Origin: CBDCWA01 sp046048295
GTDB lineage: Bacteria; Pseudomonadota; Alphaproteobacteria; Rhizobiales; Hyphomicrobiaceae
DNA length: 12,512 nt
Direction: 5' to 3'
NCBI GenBank assembly: GCA_046048295.1
Contig: JBJOGJ010000109.1
Coordinates: 1 to 12,512, forward strand
Shown: positions 6,012 to 12,512 of the stretch, one piece after another
Layout of the letters: every line of letters begins with the position of its first letter
Position numbering within the stretch: the first letter of the stretch is position 1
Notes under the pieces: model-generated
Databases searched by the model: none
Told to the model about the DNA's origin: nothing
What the model saw: the letters and a program-made list of their open reading frames with translations, nothing else
Made by a program: the position numbers and the translations under genes

Positions 6012-6989
6012 ATGCGAGACATGAAGCGAGATATCGAGCTGGATTTGCTGAGGGCCTTTGTGACCGTGTCGGGTTCGGGGCAGTTCGTGGAGGCTGCACG
6101 CCTCCTGGGTACCAGTCAGTCCGTGATCAGTCAGCGGATCAAGCGTCTCGAGGATGTTATTGGTGCCCCGATCATGAAGCGCGGGCGGCATGGAATTGAG
6201 TTGACGGAAGTGGGTGAGGTGCTGCTCGGAGAGGCGCGTGAGATACTCGAGCGGTCGGAGCGTGGCTTGGCCCGCGTGATGGATTGCCTCAATGGGCGCC
6301 ATGGGGAGCTCAGGCTTGGCGTTGCGCCTTGGCTGCTCTACGGGCTTGCGCCTCGGCTCTTGAAGTTATCGCGGCGGGAAGCCCCTGATCGGAGGCTCGT
6401 CCTCGACAGCTGCAATTCCTCGCAACAGGAAAAGGCGATGCGGGAGCGTCGGCTGGATGCAGGGGTTTTGATCTATTTTCACCAGCCTGACTGCCTGGAA
6501 ATTGTGCCGCTGTTTTCCGTGCCGACAGTGCTCGTGATGAGTGGTGAAAATCCGCTCGCCAACAAGCAACGCCTGGTGTGGAAGGATCTGTTGGGACAGC
6601 CGATCGTGGTTCCAGTCTACCAGTCTTCGCGGTCATTCCTGGCCGGCATCGAGAGCCGTTGCGGTGTTGCGAACATTGCGCCGAGATTGGTCCGGCAGGA
6701 AGTTCCGGTGCGTTCCGCGGTCGCGCACATAGCTGGCGGAGACGGCGTCGGTTTCGTGCCGAACCTACCGGCGATCAAGGCTTATGGTCTGGAAATCCGG
6801 GAACTGGAAGACGCGCCCATGGTGGACATCGCGATCGCCTGTCGGAAGGACGACCAGCGTCCGACCTTGAGGGGATTGATGGCGCTTGCTGAGAAGAGCC
6901 GTTGCGAACTCGAGGAGGCTTCACTCAACAGGCGACAGAGCGCAAAGGTCGAGCAGGTGAAGCGCCAACCGGCCATGTATGATTTCTAG
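6012..6989 (+). CDS. LysR-family transcriptional regulator
   Basis: A LysR-type regulator of about 325 residues, the family's usual length. The N-terminal helix-turn-helix spans about residues 10-68 (DLLRAFVTVSGSGQFVEAA, then TSQSVISQRIKRLED, the recognition helix), followed by the linker helix and an effector-binding domain (about 98-300) in two alpha/beta halves. The helix-turn-helix is canonical (serines in SQSVISQ, RLED). The start is uncertain: ATG 6012 and ATG 6021 both lack a good Shine-Dalgarno, and 6021 (MKRDIELDLL) would match the usual LysR N-terminus better. It diverges from the MarR gene and converges on the cupin gene. It may regulate the aldolase-cupin unit or the MFS gene; the inducer cannot be read. 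Confidence 0.92.
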   Translation: MRDMKRDIELDLLRAFVTVSGSGQFVEAARLLGTSQSVISQRIKRLEDVIGAPIMKRGRHGIELTEVGEVLLGEAREILERSERGLARVMDCLNGRHGELRLGVAPWLLYGLAPRLLKLSRREAPDRRLVLDSCNSSQQEKAMRERRLDAGVLIYFHQPDCLEIVPLFSVPTVLVMSGENPLANKQRLVWKDLLGQPIVVPVYQSSRSFLAGIESRCGVANIAPRLVRQEVPVRSAVAHIAGGDGVGFVPNLPAIKAYGLEIRELEDAPMVDIAIACRKDDQRPTLRGLMALAEKSRCELEEASLNRRQSAKVEQVKRQPAMYDF

Positions 6990-6999
6990 AGACATTCCG

Positions 7000-7080
7000 C
7001 TCCAGGGCGATGTGCTCGGGTCTGCGGCCTGGAGTGTCGGGCCGGAGAGGCTGGCACGCAGTAATGGCGCCGCGCCAGCC
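7000..7080. terminator. Two stem-loops between convergent genes, possible terminators
   Basis: CTCCAGG (7000-7006) pairs with CCTGGAG (7028-7034), and GGCTGGC (7049-7055) pairs with GCCAGCC (7074-7080), the latter followed by ATTTG. They lie in the 144-base gap between the ends of the LysR gene and the cupin gene, where termination from both sides is expected. Loops of 21 and 18 bases and short T runs make each a weak intrinsic terminator. Nothing else is seen in this gap. Confidence 0.35.
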
Positions 7081-7133
7081 ATTTGAATTCCGGCGTCTCC
7101 GATCTGGCAAAGGGGCGTAGCAGAACCGGTGGC

Positions 7134-7553
7134 TCATGTCCGGTTCTGGACCACGTATTCGCCGTCGACGGTCTTTATGACGTCGTCATCCTTGGTGTGG
7201 CGCGCGTTGCCGGCACTTTCGGCGCGACTGCCAAGCAGGATCATCGTGGTGTCGCCAGTGTTGTCGAGCTGGTATAGCTGGCCTGCCGGGATCGTGACGA
7301 CCATGCCTGGTTCGAGCTTCTCGGTCTCGCCATTGGGGAAGTGGTACGTGCATTCGCCCTGGACACAGTAAAACAGTTGGTCTGCCGTGTGCTTGTGCAT
7401 CGGCCCCTTCTTGCCGGGTTCGTCGACGTGGAGCCAGACGTGATAGCCGGTACCGTTGAAGAGCAGTTCCTTGGTGCTCGGCCCCGCAAGTTTCGGGTAG
7501 TTGGCGCAGTCGACGAATTCTGCCGACATGATCTTGCGTTTGACCTTGGGCAT
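7134..7553 (-). CDS. Small single-domain cupin protein
   Basis: A 139-residue one-domain cupin. The ATG at 7553 is set by an excellent AGGAGGA Shine-Dalgarno (7567-7561) at seven bases; this sequence also touches the TAA stop of the upstream aldolase-type gene, so translation is likely coupled. Cupin motif 1 is KKGPMHKHTADQLFYCVQGE (about 48-67) with His53 and His55, but the usual glutamate is Gln59. Motif 2, PGMVVTIPAGQLYQLDNTGD (about 82-101), has tyrosine (Tyr94) where the third metal-binding histidine normally stands. The metal site is therefore incomplete by the standard pattern, and the protein may be a binding or accessory protein rather than a dioxygenase. The partner gene points to a shared small-molecule pathway. 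Confidence 0.85.
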   Translation of the reverse strand: MPKVKRKIMSAEFVDCANYPKLAGPSTKELLFNGTGYHVWLHVDEPGKKGPMHKHTADQLFYCVQGECTYHFPNGETEKLEPGMVVTIPAGQLYQLDNTGDTTMILLGSRAESAGNARHTKDDDVIKTVDGEYVVQNRT

Positions 7554-7566
7554 TTTATTTTCCTCC

Positions 7567-8277
7567 TTAGCGCAGCGTGCCGGACATGCGCATTTTGTCA
7601 ACGTAGTGCAGCCAGGCCTTGTTCTGTGAGCGCGGCTTCAGGATCTGCGGCGTGATCTTCTCCGACTGCTCGAGAGTCAGGTAGCTGGGCGTGCCCATCT
7701 GACGCGCGATGAACAGCATCTCGCAGGCTTCCTCGAGAAAGATCGTGAGCAATGTTGCCTCGATGATGTCAGAACCGACGACGATCGAGCCATGTCCCTG
7801 CTGCAGGATGGCGCGGTTCAAGGCGAGTTGACGCGCCAGCTCTCGCGCTCGCTCGTCCGACGCGGTCTGTCCCGGACTTTGGAATGTTGTCATGCGGCCA
7901 TGGAAAGGTGCGCCGTAGTGGTGCACTGGTACGAACTCCTCGCCGAGCGTGCTGAAGGCGACCGCGTACTTTGGATGCACATGGACGATCGCATTGACGT
8001 CGGGGCGAGCCTCGTAGATCGCGGGATGTGCCTTGAAGCTCGGCGCTCCCTGCGAGATCGGAAAGACCTGAAGATTGTCGGTGGTGGTTAGGCTTGGGCT
8101 CGTAACGGGCGAAGCCATCATTAGCCCTCCGGCGAGACGGCAGCTGACATTGTACGCAGCTTCCGAAACCCGCTCGCTCAAGAGCATTCGGCAAGCGGTT
8201 ACGAACGTTTCCTTGAGCCGCGCGAGTTCGCCAGGCTCGGTTGCTGGATCGATCAGACCAGGCGCGTCATCGGCCAT
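7567..8277 (-). CDS. Class II aldolase/adducin-fold protein
   Basis: A zinc-dependent class II aldolase/adducin-fold enzyme of 236 residues; the family includes sugar-phosphate aldolases, epimerases and aromatic decarboxylases. The start is ATG 8277, with GGGAG six bases upstream; TTG 8301 would only add eight residues. Zinc-ligand histidines are visible in VHVHP (His99, His101) and QGHGS (His162), and HPAIYEARPDVNAIVH matches the fold closely. However, the PSSE-type segment that carries the catalytic glutamate of the aldolases reads PSFKAH, so an ordinary retro-aldol mechanism is doubtful. A decarboxylase-like role, as known for 3,4-dihydroxyphthalate decarboxylases of this fold, is one option among several. 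It is first in a two-gene unit with the cupin and diverges from the disrupted receptor gene at 8427. Confidence 0.87.
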   Translation of the reverse strand: MADDAPGLIDPATEPGELARLKETFVTACRMLLSERVSEAAYNVSCRLAGGLMMASPVTSPSLTTTDNLQVFPISQGAPSFKAHPAIYEARPDVNAIVHVHPKYAVAFSTLGEEFVPVHHYGAPFHGRMTTFQSPGQTASDERARELARQLALNRAILQQGHGSIVVGSDIIEATLLTIFLEEACEMLFIARQMGTPSYLTLEQSEKITPQILKPRSQNKAWLHYVDKMRMSGTLR

Positions 8278-8390
8278 GGCAGGCTCCCATGTTGGTCCCA
8301 ACGCTTCGAGAATCCTTTACTGTCAGCACTGTTCCCGAACCAGCATTGGCATTGTTGCCGGATGCATCTCGTGCTTAACTTCGACAAAAC

Positions 8391-8396
8391 TACAAT
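8391..8396 (+). promoter_or_regulatory. Possible -10 box of the interrupted receptor gene
   Basis: TACAAT lies 31 bases upstream of the receptor ATG in the 149-base gap shared with the divergent aldolase-type gene. No clear -35 box stands at the right distance, so this is a weak candidate. Confidence 0.2.
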
Positions 8397-8426
8397 AGGA
8401 ATGTGCCATAAGCCAGGGAGGCGTGA

Positions 8427-9674
8427 ATGCCGGCGAGGATCAGGACGTGTGTATTTGTTGGAATACTGGCCATTGGGGCGGCAGCCCAGTCAGGCAGCGT
8501 TGCTGCCGACGAGGGCAAGGAATTCTATAAGGGTAAGACTGCCACCTGGTTCGTGGCAACGGGCCCTGGTGGTGGGCATGATTTCTATGCACGACTGCTG
8601 GCACGGCACATGCCGAAGTATCTTCCCGGAGTAACGATCGTCGTTGCGAACCGTCCGGGTGCGGGTCATATCATAGCAGCGAACATCATAAATGCGTCAA
8701 AGCCCGATGGCCTTGCGTGGGGCAGCTTCTCGACCGGGCTCGTCTATTCGCAGATCATGAAGACCCGGGGCATTCGCTTCGACCTTGCCAAGATGTCGTG
8801 GATCGGCAAGGCTGCTTCGGATCCGCGGACGATCATCGTCGCCACCAAGTAGGAGTACAAGACGTTTGATGACATTCTGGGCTCGAAACGGCCGGTCAAG
8901 TTCTCGACCTCTGGAATTGGCGCCGGCTCCTACATCGACTCATATCTGACTGCGCGGGCGTTCAACATCAACCATAAGCTGATCGTCGGCTATTCGGGTG
9001 GCGCGAGCGCGCTCGGTCTGATGCGCGGAGAGACGGACGTCCTGCAGGGAGGCTCAGAGTCGGGCCTTGAGATCGTCGGCATGGGATATGCGCGCATCGT
9101 GTTGCAGTTTGGCAAGCAGGTGCCGAATGTTCCCGATGCCAACGATTACGCGAAGACGCCGCTGCAGAAGGCACTTTGTGCGATGCTGGAGGAGTCAGGA
9201 AAGCTCGCGCGGTTGACCGCCGGTCCGCCGGACCTTCCCGCCGATCGCTTGAAGACGCTTCGCCAAGCCTACATGGAGACGGTCCGTGACCCGGAGGTGA
9301 TGGCCCAGGCGAAGCGGGCAGGGCGTGAGGTGGAGGCTGCGCCCGGAGAGGAAGTGCACAAATCCATCATGAAGATTCTCGTGCAGCCGCCAGAGATCCT
9401 CTCAATGCTGGCCGAATCGAGCAGCGCCAAGGTCGAACAGGCGAAGATCGAGATGATGAAGCACACCGGCCCGATCTCCAAGATCGAGCGTAACGGCGGT
9501 ACCCTCTACATCTCCCACGAAGGCAAGGAGGTCAGCGCCAAAGTGTCGAACTCGCGCACGGCCATCACGGTCGCCGGCAATAAGGCAGGGCGGACGGACG
9601 TCAAGGTCGGGATGACGTGCACCTTCGAGTATCCAGCTCCAGGGCAGGAAGCGAAGTCGGTGGCTTGCAAGTAG
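8427..9674 (+). pseudogene. Bug-family receptor interrupted by an in-frame amber codon
   Basis: One reading frame of 415 codons encodes a Bug/TctC-type periplasmic receptor but is broken by TAG at 8850-8852 (codon 142). The frame continues without shift on both sides: before it, a signal peptide and GPGGGHDFYARLLARH plus ANRPGAGHIIAANII; after it, EYKTFDDIL, then STSGIGAGSYIDSYL and YSGGASALGLMRGETD, in the expected order. AGGGAGG (8415-8421) lies five bases before ATG 8427. The next in-frame ATG (9021) has no ribosome site. The coding quality after the stop is intact, so the change is recent, a sequencing error, or read through. A CAG to TAG transition is the simplest origin. The C-terminal 65-70 residues exceed a standard Bug protein. 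It diverges from the aldolase-cupin unit and would have supplied its solute receptor. Confidence 0.85.
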
Positions 9675-9911
9675 CCGCGCGCTCAGGCGTCCGCGTTCGA
9701 TCTGATGGGTGATAGCGGGATTGTGTCCGCCTGCACGTCCTTTGAAACAGAGATGCGGGTCGTGTCGCGGAGCGTGCGGATCATCCATTGGATGGAACCG
9801 ACCGGCTTGCCTTTGATGTTGTGCACGCCCCCGCTCCAACACCTTGGTTCGATCCTTCCTCATTGTAGGAGGGGGATGTTGTCGCGCCGGCAGCAGGATT
9901 GGACAGGCGCC
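9675..9911. other. Intergenic gap between convergent genes, no clear gene
   Basis: This 237-base gap separates the end of the receptor gene from the end of the MFS gene. It contains a short imperfect hairpin (9854-9860 with 9867-9873) that may help end transcription. On the minus strand a frame ending at TGA 9685-9683 reads VHNIKGKPVGSIQWMIRTL and onward for about 50 codons with plausible residue composition, but it has no start or ribosome site and I do not recognise it. It could be the tail of a decayed gene or chance. Confidence 0.4.
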
Positions 9912-11147
9912 CTAGCGCTTGGCCTGCGTGTCGCCGAGTACGCGGCTCAATCCCAATACGACGCCAATGGCACACAGCGCGAGATACAAGAATGCGACGC
10001 CGAAGCCGGCGTGCTCGGCTAGCAGACCATACATGGCCGGGGCGACGGTCGCGCCGAGCTGTGCAATCGTACGCCAGATCGCGAAGAAGCGTCCGCGATT
10101 TTCGCGTGGGGAAAGATCGGCGCCCAGCACCTGCATTGTGCCGCCGGTTGTGCCTGCGGTTGCCTGGACTAGGACATAGGTGGCGATGAAGTAGCTCATC
10201 GGAAGCGGGTAGAATGCGGACAGCGACATCAGCACCACCGCAATTGCGTATGCGGCAAAGCCGGGCGCAATGACTGCGCGGCGTCCGAACCGATCCATGA
10301 GATAGCCGGTGAGAAATGGGACCGGAATACCGAATAGGACAGCGATCGTGTTCAATATCCCGAGTTCGCCGGGACCCATGTCATAAGCATACACTGCATA
10401 TAGGTTGAGCGAGCCCTGATCCTGTCCGCCCCGGCACAACTGAGCCAAGACCTGGATAACCAGGAAGACGACGATCTGGAAGGTGAGCATGTATGTGATT
10501 ACCGGTCCCCAGCCTTCAGCATCGGCTTCTTTAGTGTCTCCAGTGTCTCCGCTTTTGCGGCGCTTGGCTGGCGCCGTTTCCTGGATCAACCTGTAGGCAG
10601 GGATAACGGCCAGGATCGTCAGCAAGGCGTGGATCGCGAATGGAACCCACAGGCCAAATCCTGCGGCCATGATGCCGCCCACGGTCGGTCCGAAGAGCTG
10701 GCCGGCTCGGGTCATGCCGACCATCCACTGCATCTGACGTGCCCGCTGGTCTTCGGCTGCCGTATCGGCAATCACGAGCACGCGCCCTTGCTGCCAGAGC
10801 TGGGTGGCGGCGCCGGTCACGAACCGCCAGAACAGCAGTTCGATAAAAGTCTGCGAAAAGGGCGTCATGAGCGAGCCGATGGCCGTCAGCAGGGGGCCGG
10901 CCAGCAGCACCGGGCGGCGGCCGATCTTGTCCATCAGGTAGCCTGCCGGGAACGTTGCGACGAGTGCGCCCGCGCTGAATGCCACGAAGACGAGGGAAGC
11001 GGCATCGACCCCTATACCGAAGGTCTTGGTAAGCCCGGGGATTACGGGTGCGACCATGCTCTGCCCGAGTGCCAACAAGGTGGCCGGCAGATACAGCGAG
11101 AAGACGAGTTCTCGAGACAGGACACCTGGGGGGCGTGAATCTGCCAC
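9912..11147 (-). CDS. Major facilitator superfamily (MFS) transporter
   Basis: A 411-residue inner-membrane secondary transporter with the twelve-helix MFS pattern: about six hydrophobic segments, a hydrophilic central loop (about 190-212, rich in Lys, Asp and Gly), then six more. The signature loop-2-3 motif appears in both halves: GYLMDKIGRR (69-78) and GYLMDRFGRR (281-290), which supports an intact two-half protein. The start is GTG at 11147, with GGAG nine bases upstream. The substrate is not evident; drug efflux or uptake of an organic acid are both possible. It ends towards the receptor gene and may serve the adjacent aldolase-cupin cluster. The gap upstream (11148-11331) shows no gene. 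Confidence 0.9.
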   Translation of the reverse strand: MADSRPPGVLSRELVFSLYLPATLLALGQSMVAPVIPGLTKTFGIGVDAASLVFVAFSAGALVATFPAGYLMDKIGRRPVLLAGPLLTAIGSLMTPFSQTFIELLFWRFVTGAATQLWQQGRVLVIADTAAEDQRARQMQWMVGMTRAGQLFGPTVGGIMAAGFGLWVPFAIHALLTILAVIPAYRLIQETAPAKRRKSGDTGDTKEADAEGWGPVITYMLTFQIVVFLVIQVLAQLCRGGQDQGSLNLYAVYAYDMGPGELGILNTIAVLFGIPVPFLTGYLMDRFGRRAVIAPGFAAYAIAVVLMSLSAFYPLPMSYFIATYVLVQATAGTTGGTMQVLGADLSPRENRGRFFAIWRTIAQLGATVAPAMYGLLAEHAGFGVAFLYLALCAIGVVLGLSRVLGDTQAKR

Positions 11148-11331
11148 GCGATGCTGCTCCGGTGGAGGTTAAACACTAGGGGTTGAGTGACGAAGAGATT
11201 TGCGCCGATTGGCGAAGTGCTGCGATGTGTCCGGTGAGCGCACCCTGACTTGCGCCACCCGACGCGAAGGTCGATGCGCCGCTCTAAATACCCTCGAGGA
11301 CTGCCAGGAGCATTCAAAATCAAGGCGTTTC

Positions 11332-11383
11332 TGGTGGGCGGTACTGGGATTGAACCAGTGACCCCACGCGTGTGAAGCGTGGG
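11332..11383 (-). other. tRNA-Val(CAC) 3'-half, attachment site of an integrative element
   Basis: On the minus strand these 52 bases fold as the 3' half of a tRNA: anticodon stem (CCCACGC with GCGTGGG), 7-base loop TTCACAC with anticodon CAC after U33, a 5-base variable loop, T arm ACTGG-TTCAATC-CCAGT, acceptor strand ACCGCCC, discriminator A and encoded CCA. The expected 5' half (GGGCGGT acceptor strand and a D arm with AGCTCAG-like sequence) is absent to the right; that DNA reads into the integrase region. This is the classic form of an attachment site left where an element integrated into a tRNA gene. By the usual rule the element lies on the missing 5' side, that is to the right, and the chromosome to the left. 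The intact tRNA should be at the other end of the element. Confidence 0.8.
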
Positions 11384-11389
11384 ATTGCG

Positions 11390-11425
11390 GTTTCTCGGGG
11401 TTTCCGGAAGCTGCCCATTGTTTCC
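11390..11425. repeat. Phased GTTTC repeats beside the attachment site
   Basis: GTTTC occurs at 11390-11394, 11400-11404 and 11420-11424, spaced by exactly 10 and 20 bases, one and two helical turns. The last two are GTTTCC. They begin seven bases beyond the tRNA fragment on the element side, where arm-type integrase or accessory-protein sites would be expected. The motif is short, so chance is possible. Confidence 0.3.
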
Positions 11426-11492
11426 TAATGTACTGAAATTGCGTCAAATTAATTTTCGTGTCTTGCTTTGGCCCTCCGCGTCTTTCAGAATC

Positions 11493-11520
11493 GGTGCTTC
11501 CCAGGTGCTTCCCAGCACCT
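11493..11520. repeat. Tandem 11-bp repeat and hairpin upstream of the integrase
   Basis: GGTGCTTCCCA occurs twice without a gap (11493-11503 and 11504-11514). The second copy, with the preceding A, also pairs with GCACCT (11515-11520), giving a 6-bp stem and 6-base loop. It lies 26 bases upstream of the integrase ATG. Directly repeated sites here suit integrase arm binding or autoregulation of the integrase promoter. Confidence 0.45.
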
Positions 11521-11545
11521 CAATCAGCGGGAAGGACCCAGGTTA

Positions 11546-12512
11546 ATGGAAGCGCAGAGGCTTACGAAGAAGGTGGTCGATCGAGAGGCTCCTAGCGACA
11601 AGGATAGGATCGTCTGGGATGCCGATCTGCCGGGGTTCGGGCTTCGCATTCGCCCGGGCGGTTCGAAGACCTTCATTGCGCAGTACCGCTCAGAGCGGGG
11701 CAGGGGCGGCGCGACGCGTCGCTTTACAATCGGGCGCTATGGCGTGCTGACCGTGGATGAGGCGCGACAGGAGGCCAAGAAGGTTCTGGCGTCGGTTGCA
11801 CAGGGGAGTGATCCTTCGGCGGCAAGGCTCGCAAAGCGCCGCGAAATGACCGTCTCTCAAATGATCGAGAACTTTGGCGAACTCGGCACGGATCATCTGA
11901 AGCCAAGGAACCGGCGCTATATGCTGGCGAGGTTGCGCCATCATGTTGTGCCGCTTCTCGGAAAGAAGAAGATCTCGGAAGTTCGTACCTCCGACGTTGA
12001 GCAGTTCTGGCGCGATGTTAGGGACGGCAAGACGGCCAAGGACGAAAAGACTGGGCCAAGAGCGCGCGTTATTGTTCGGGGTGGAGTCGGTGCTGCAACT
12101 CGGGGCATACGCGATCTTTCCGCGGTCTACACCTTCGCCATTCGGCAGGAGTGGGTTCAGTTCAATCCGTGCGCCAACGTCAGGAAGCCGGCAGATCGGA
12201 GGCGAACGCGCTTTCTCAGCATTGAAGAGGTTGAGCGGCTGGGAAAAGCGCTCGATGATCTGGAGATAGAAGGCGCCAACCCGAAAGCAATTGCCATCAT
12301 GCGGCTTTGGGCGCTGACCGGGTGCCGGCGGGATGAAATCGCTTCGCTCAAGTGGTCGGAGATCGATTTCGAGCGTGCTTGCTTGCGACTGGACGACAGC
12401 AAGACGGGACGTTCCGCGCGGCCGCTTGCACTTGCCGCGCTTGTTCTGCTTCAGAGGTGGCCTCGCGATCCCAAGAGCCCGTATGTCTTTCCGTCTGAGG
12501 ATCACCGGACCT
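11546..12512 (+). CDS. Phage-type tyrosine integrase (3' end beyond window)
   Basis: Site-specific recombinase that would insert and excise the element at the neighbouring tRNA-Val site. The frame is open from ATG 11546 (AAGGA nine bases upstream) to the right edge, 322 codons without a stop. The N-terminal arm-binding domain of the P4-type integrases is visible (IVWDADLPGFGLRIRPGG, about 22-39; then FTIGRYGVLTVDEARQEAKK, about 60-79). A SAM-like core-binding domain follows (about 100-215). The catalytic domain begins with RRRTRFLSIEEVERL; the first catalytic arginine is Arg261 in TGCRRDEI, and the beta-hairpin lysine is probably Lys286 in DDSKTGR. The HxxR box and the tyrosine lie beyond the window, so activity cannot be judged. 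Members are usually about 400 residues, so some 80 are missing. Confidence 0.92.
   Translation, partial: MEAQRLTKKVVDREAPSDKDRIVWDADLPGFGLRIRPGGSKTFIAQYRSERGRGGATRRFTIGRYGVLTVDEARQEAKKVLASVAQGSDPSAARLAKRREMTVSQMIENFGELGTDHLKPRNRRYMLARLRHHVVPLLGKKKISEVRTSDVEQFWRDVRDGKTAKDEKTGPRARVIVRGGVGAATRGIRDLSAVYTFAIRQEWVQFNPCANVRKPADRRRTRFLSIEEVERLGKALDDLEIEGANPKAIAIMRLWALTGCRRDEIASLKWSEIDFERACLRLDDSKTGRSARPLALAALVLLQRWPRDPKSPYVFPSEDHRT

Noticed and set aside
5857..6099. N-terminal 81-codon extension of the MarR protein
   Set aside because: It would run through the intergenic dyads and into the LysR gene, has no MarR-like sequence, and the family's usual length is met from 5856.
8850..8852. Pyrrolysine or other deliberate recoding of the amber codon
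   Set aside because: Nothing in the window supports it: no pyl genes, and Bug receptors are not known to use recoded residues. A nonsense mutation or sequence error is simpler.
11332..11410. Complete tRNA gene
   Set aside because: The 3' half is sound, but the bases to the right give neither a GGGCGGT acceptor strand nor a D arm, so it cannot fold as a whole tRNA.
11690..12505. 271-codon open frame on the minus strand
   Set aside because: It is antisense to the integrase frame, which runs open from 11546 to the window edge and has integrase motifs.

Overview
The window looks like accessory or semi-accessory DNA of a GC-rich alphaproteobacterium, most likely a Rhizobiales relative. This rests on the gene families present: Bug/TctC solute receptors, a small fasciclin-domain protein, ODC-type decarboxylase with agmatine deiminase and N-carbamoylputrescine amidase, LysR/MarR regulators, and a phage-type integrase beside a tRNA-Val fragment. 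The taxonomic guess is an inference; no rRNA or housekeeping gene is present.

Layout from left to right. Bases 1-493 carry no convincing gene but hold several strong inverted repeats, including two copies of one hairpin with compensating base changes. A secreted FAS1-domain protein (494-979) follows, facing a Bug-family periplasmic receptor (1028-2050, minus strand) across a bidirectional terminator. Divergent from the receptor is a tight three-gene plus-strand operon (2298-5367): an ornithine-decarboxylase-fold PLP enzyme, agmatine deiminase (AguA) and N-carbamoylputrescine amidohydrolase (AguB). The three genes overlap by one base at each junction and together could make putrescine. If the decarboxylase accepts arginine, they would be a complete arginine-agmatine-carbamoylputrescine-putrescine route; its substrate-specificity loop lacks the aspartate expected of ornithine enzymes. 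A long stem-loop sits just upstream of the operon's ribosome binding site.

A MarR regulator (5404-5856, minus) and a LysR regulator (6012-6989, plus) diverge from a shared 155-base region with two dyads. Next is a minus-strand pair, a class II aldolase/adducin-fold protein (7567-8277) and a small cupin (7134-7553), coupled so closely that the stop codon of one touches the Shine-Dalgarno of the other. Divergent from them is a second Bug receptor (8427-9674) interrupted by one in-frame amber codon. An MFS transporter (9912-11147, minus) may serve the same catabolic cluster.

At the right, 11332-11383 is the 3' half of a tRNA-Val(CAC) on the minus strand without its 5' half, followed by phased short repeats and a tyrosine integrase (11546 to the right edge, cut by the window). 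This reads as the distal attachment site of an integrative element that extends to the right, so the metabolic genes on the left probably lie in the host chromosome or in an adjoining element.
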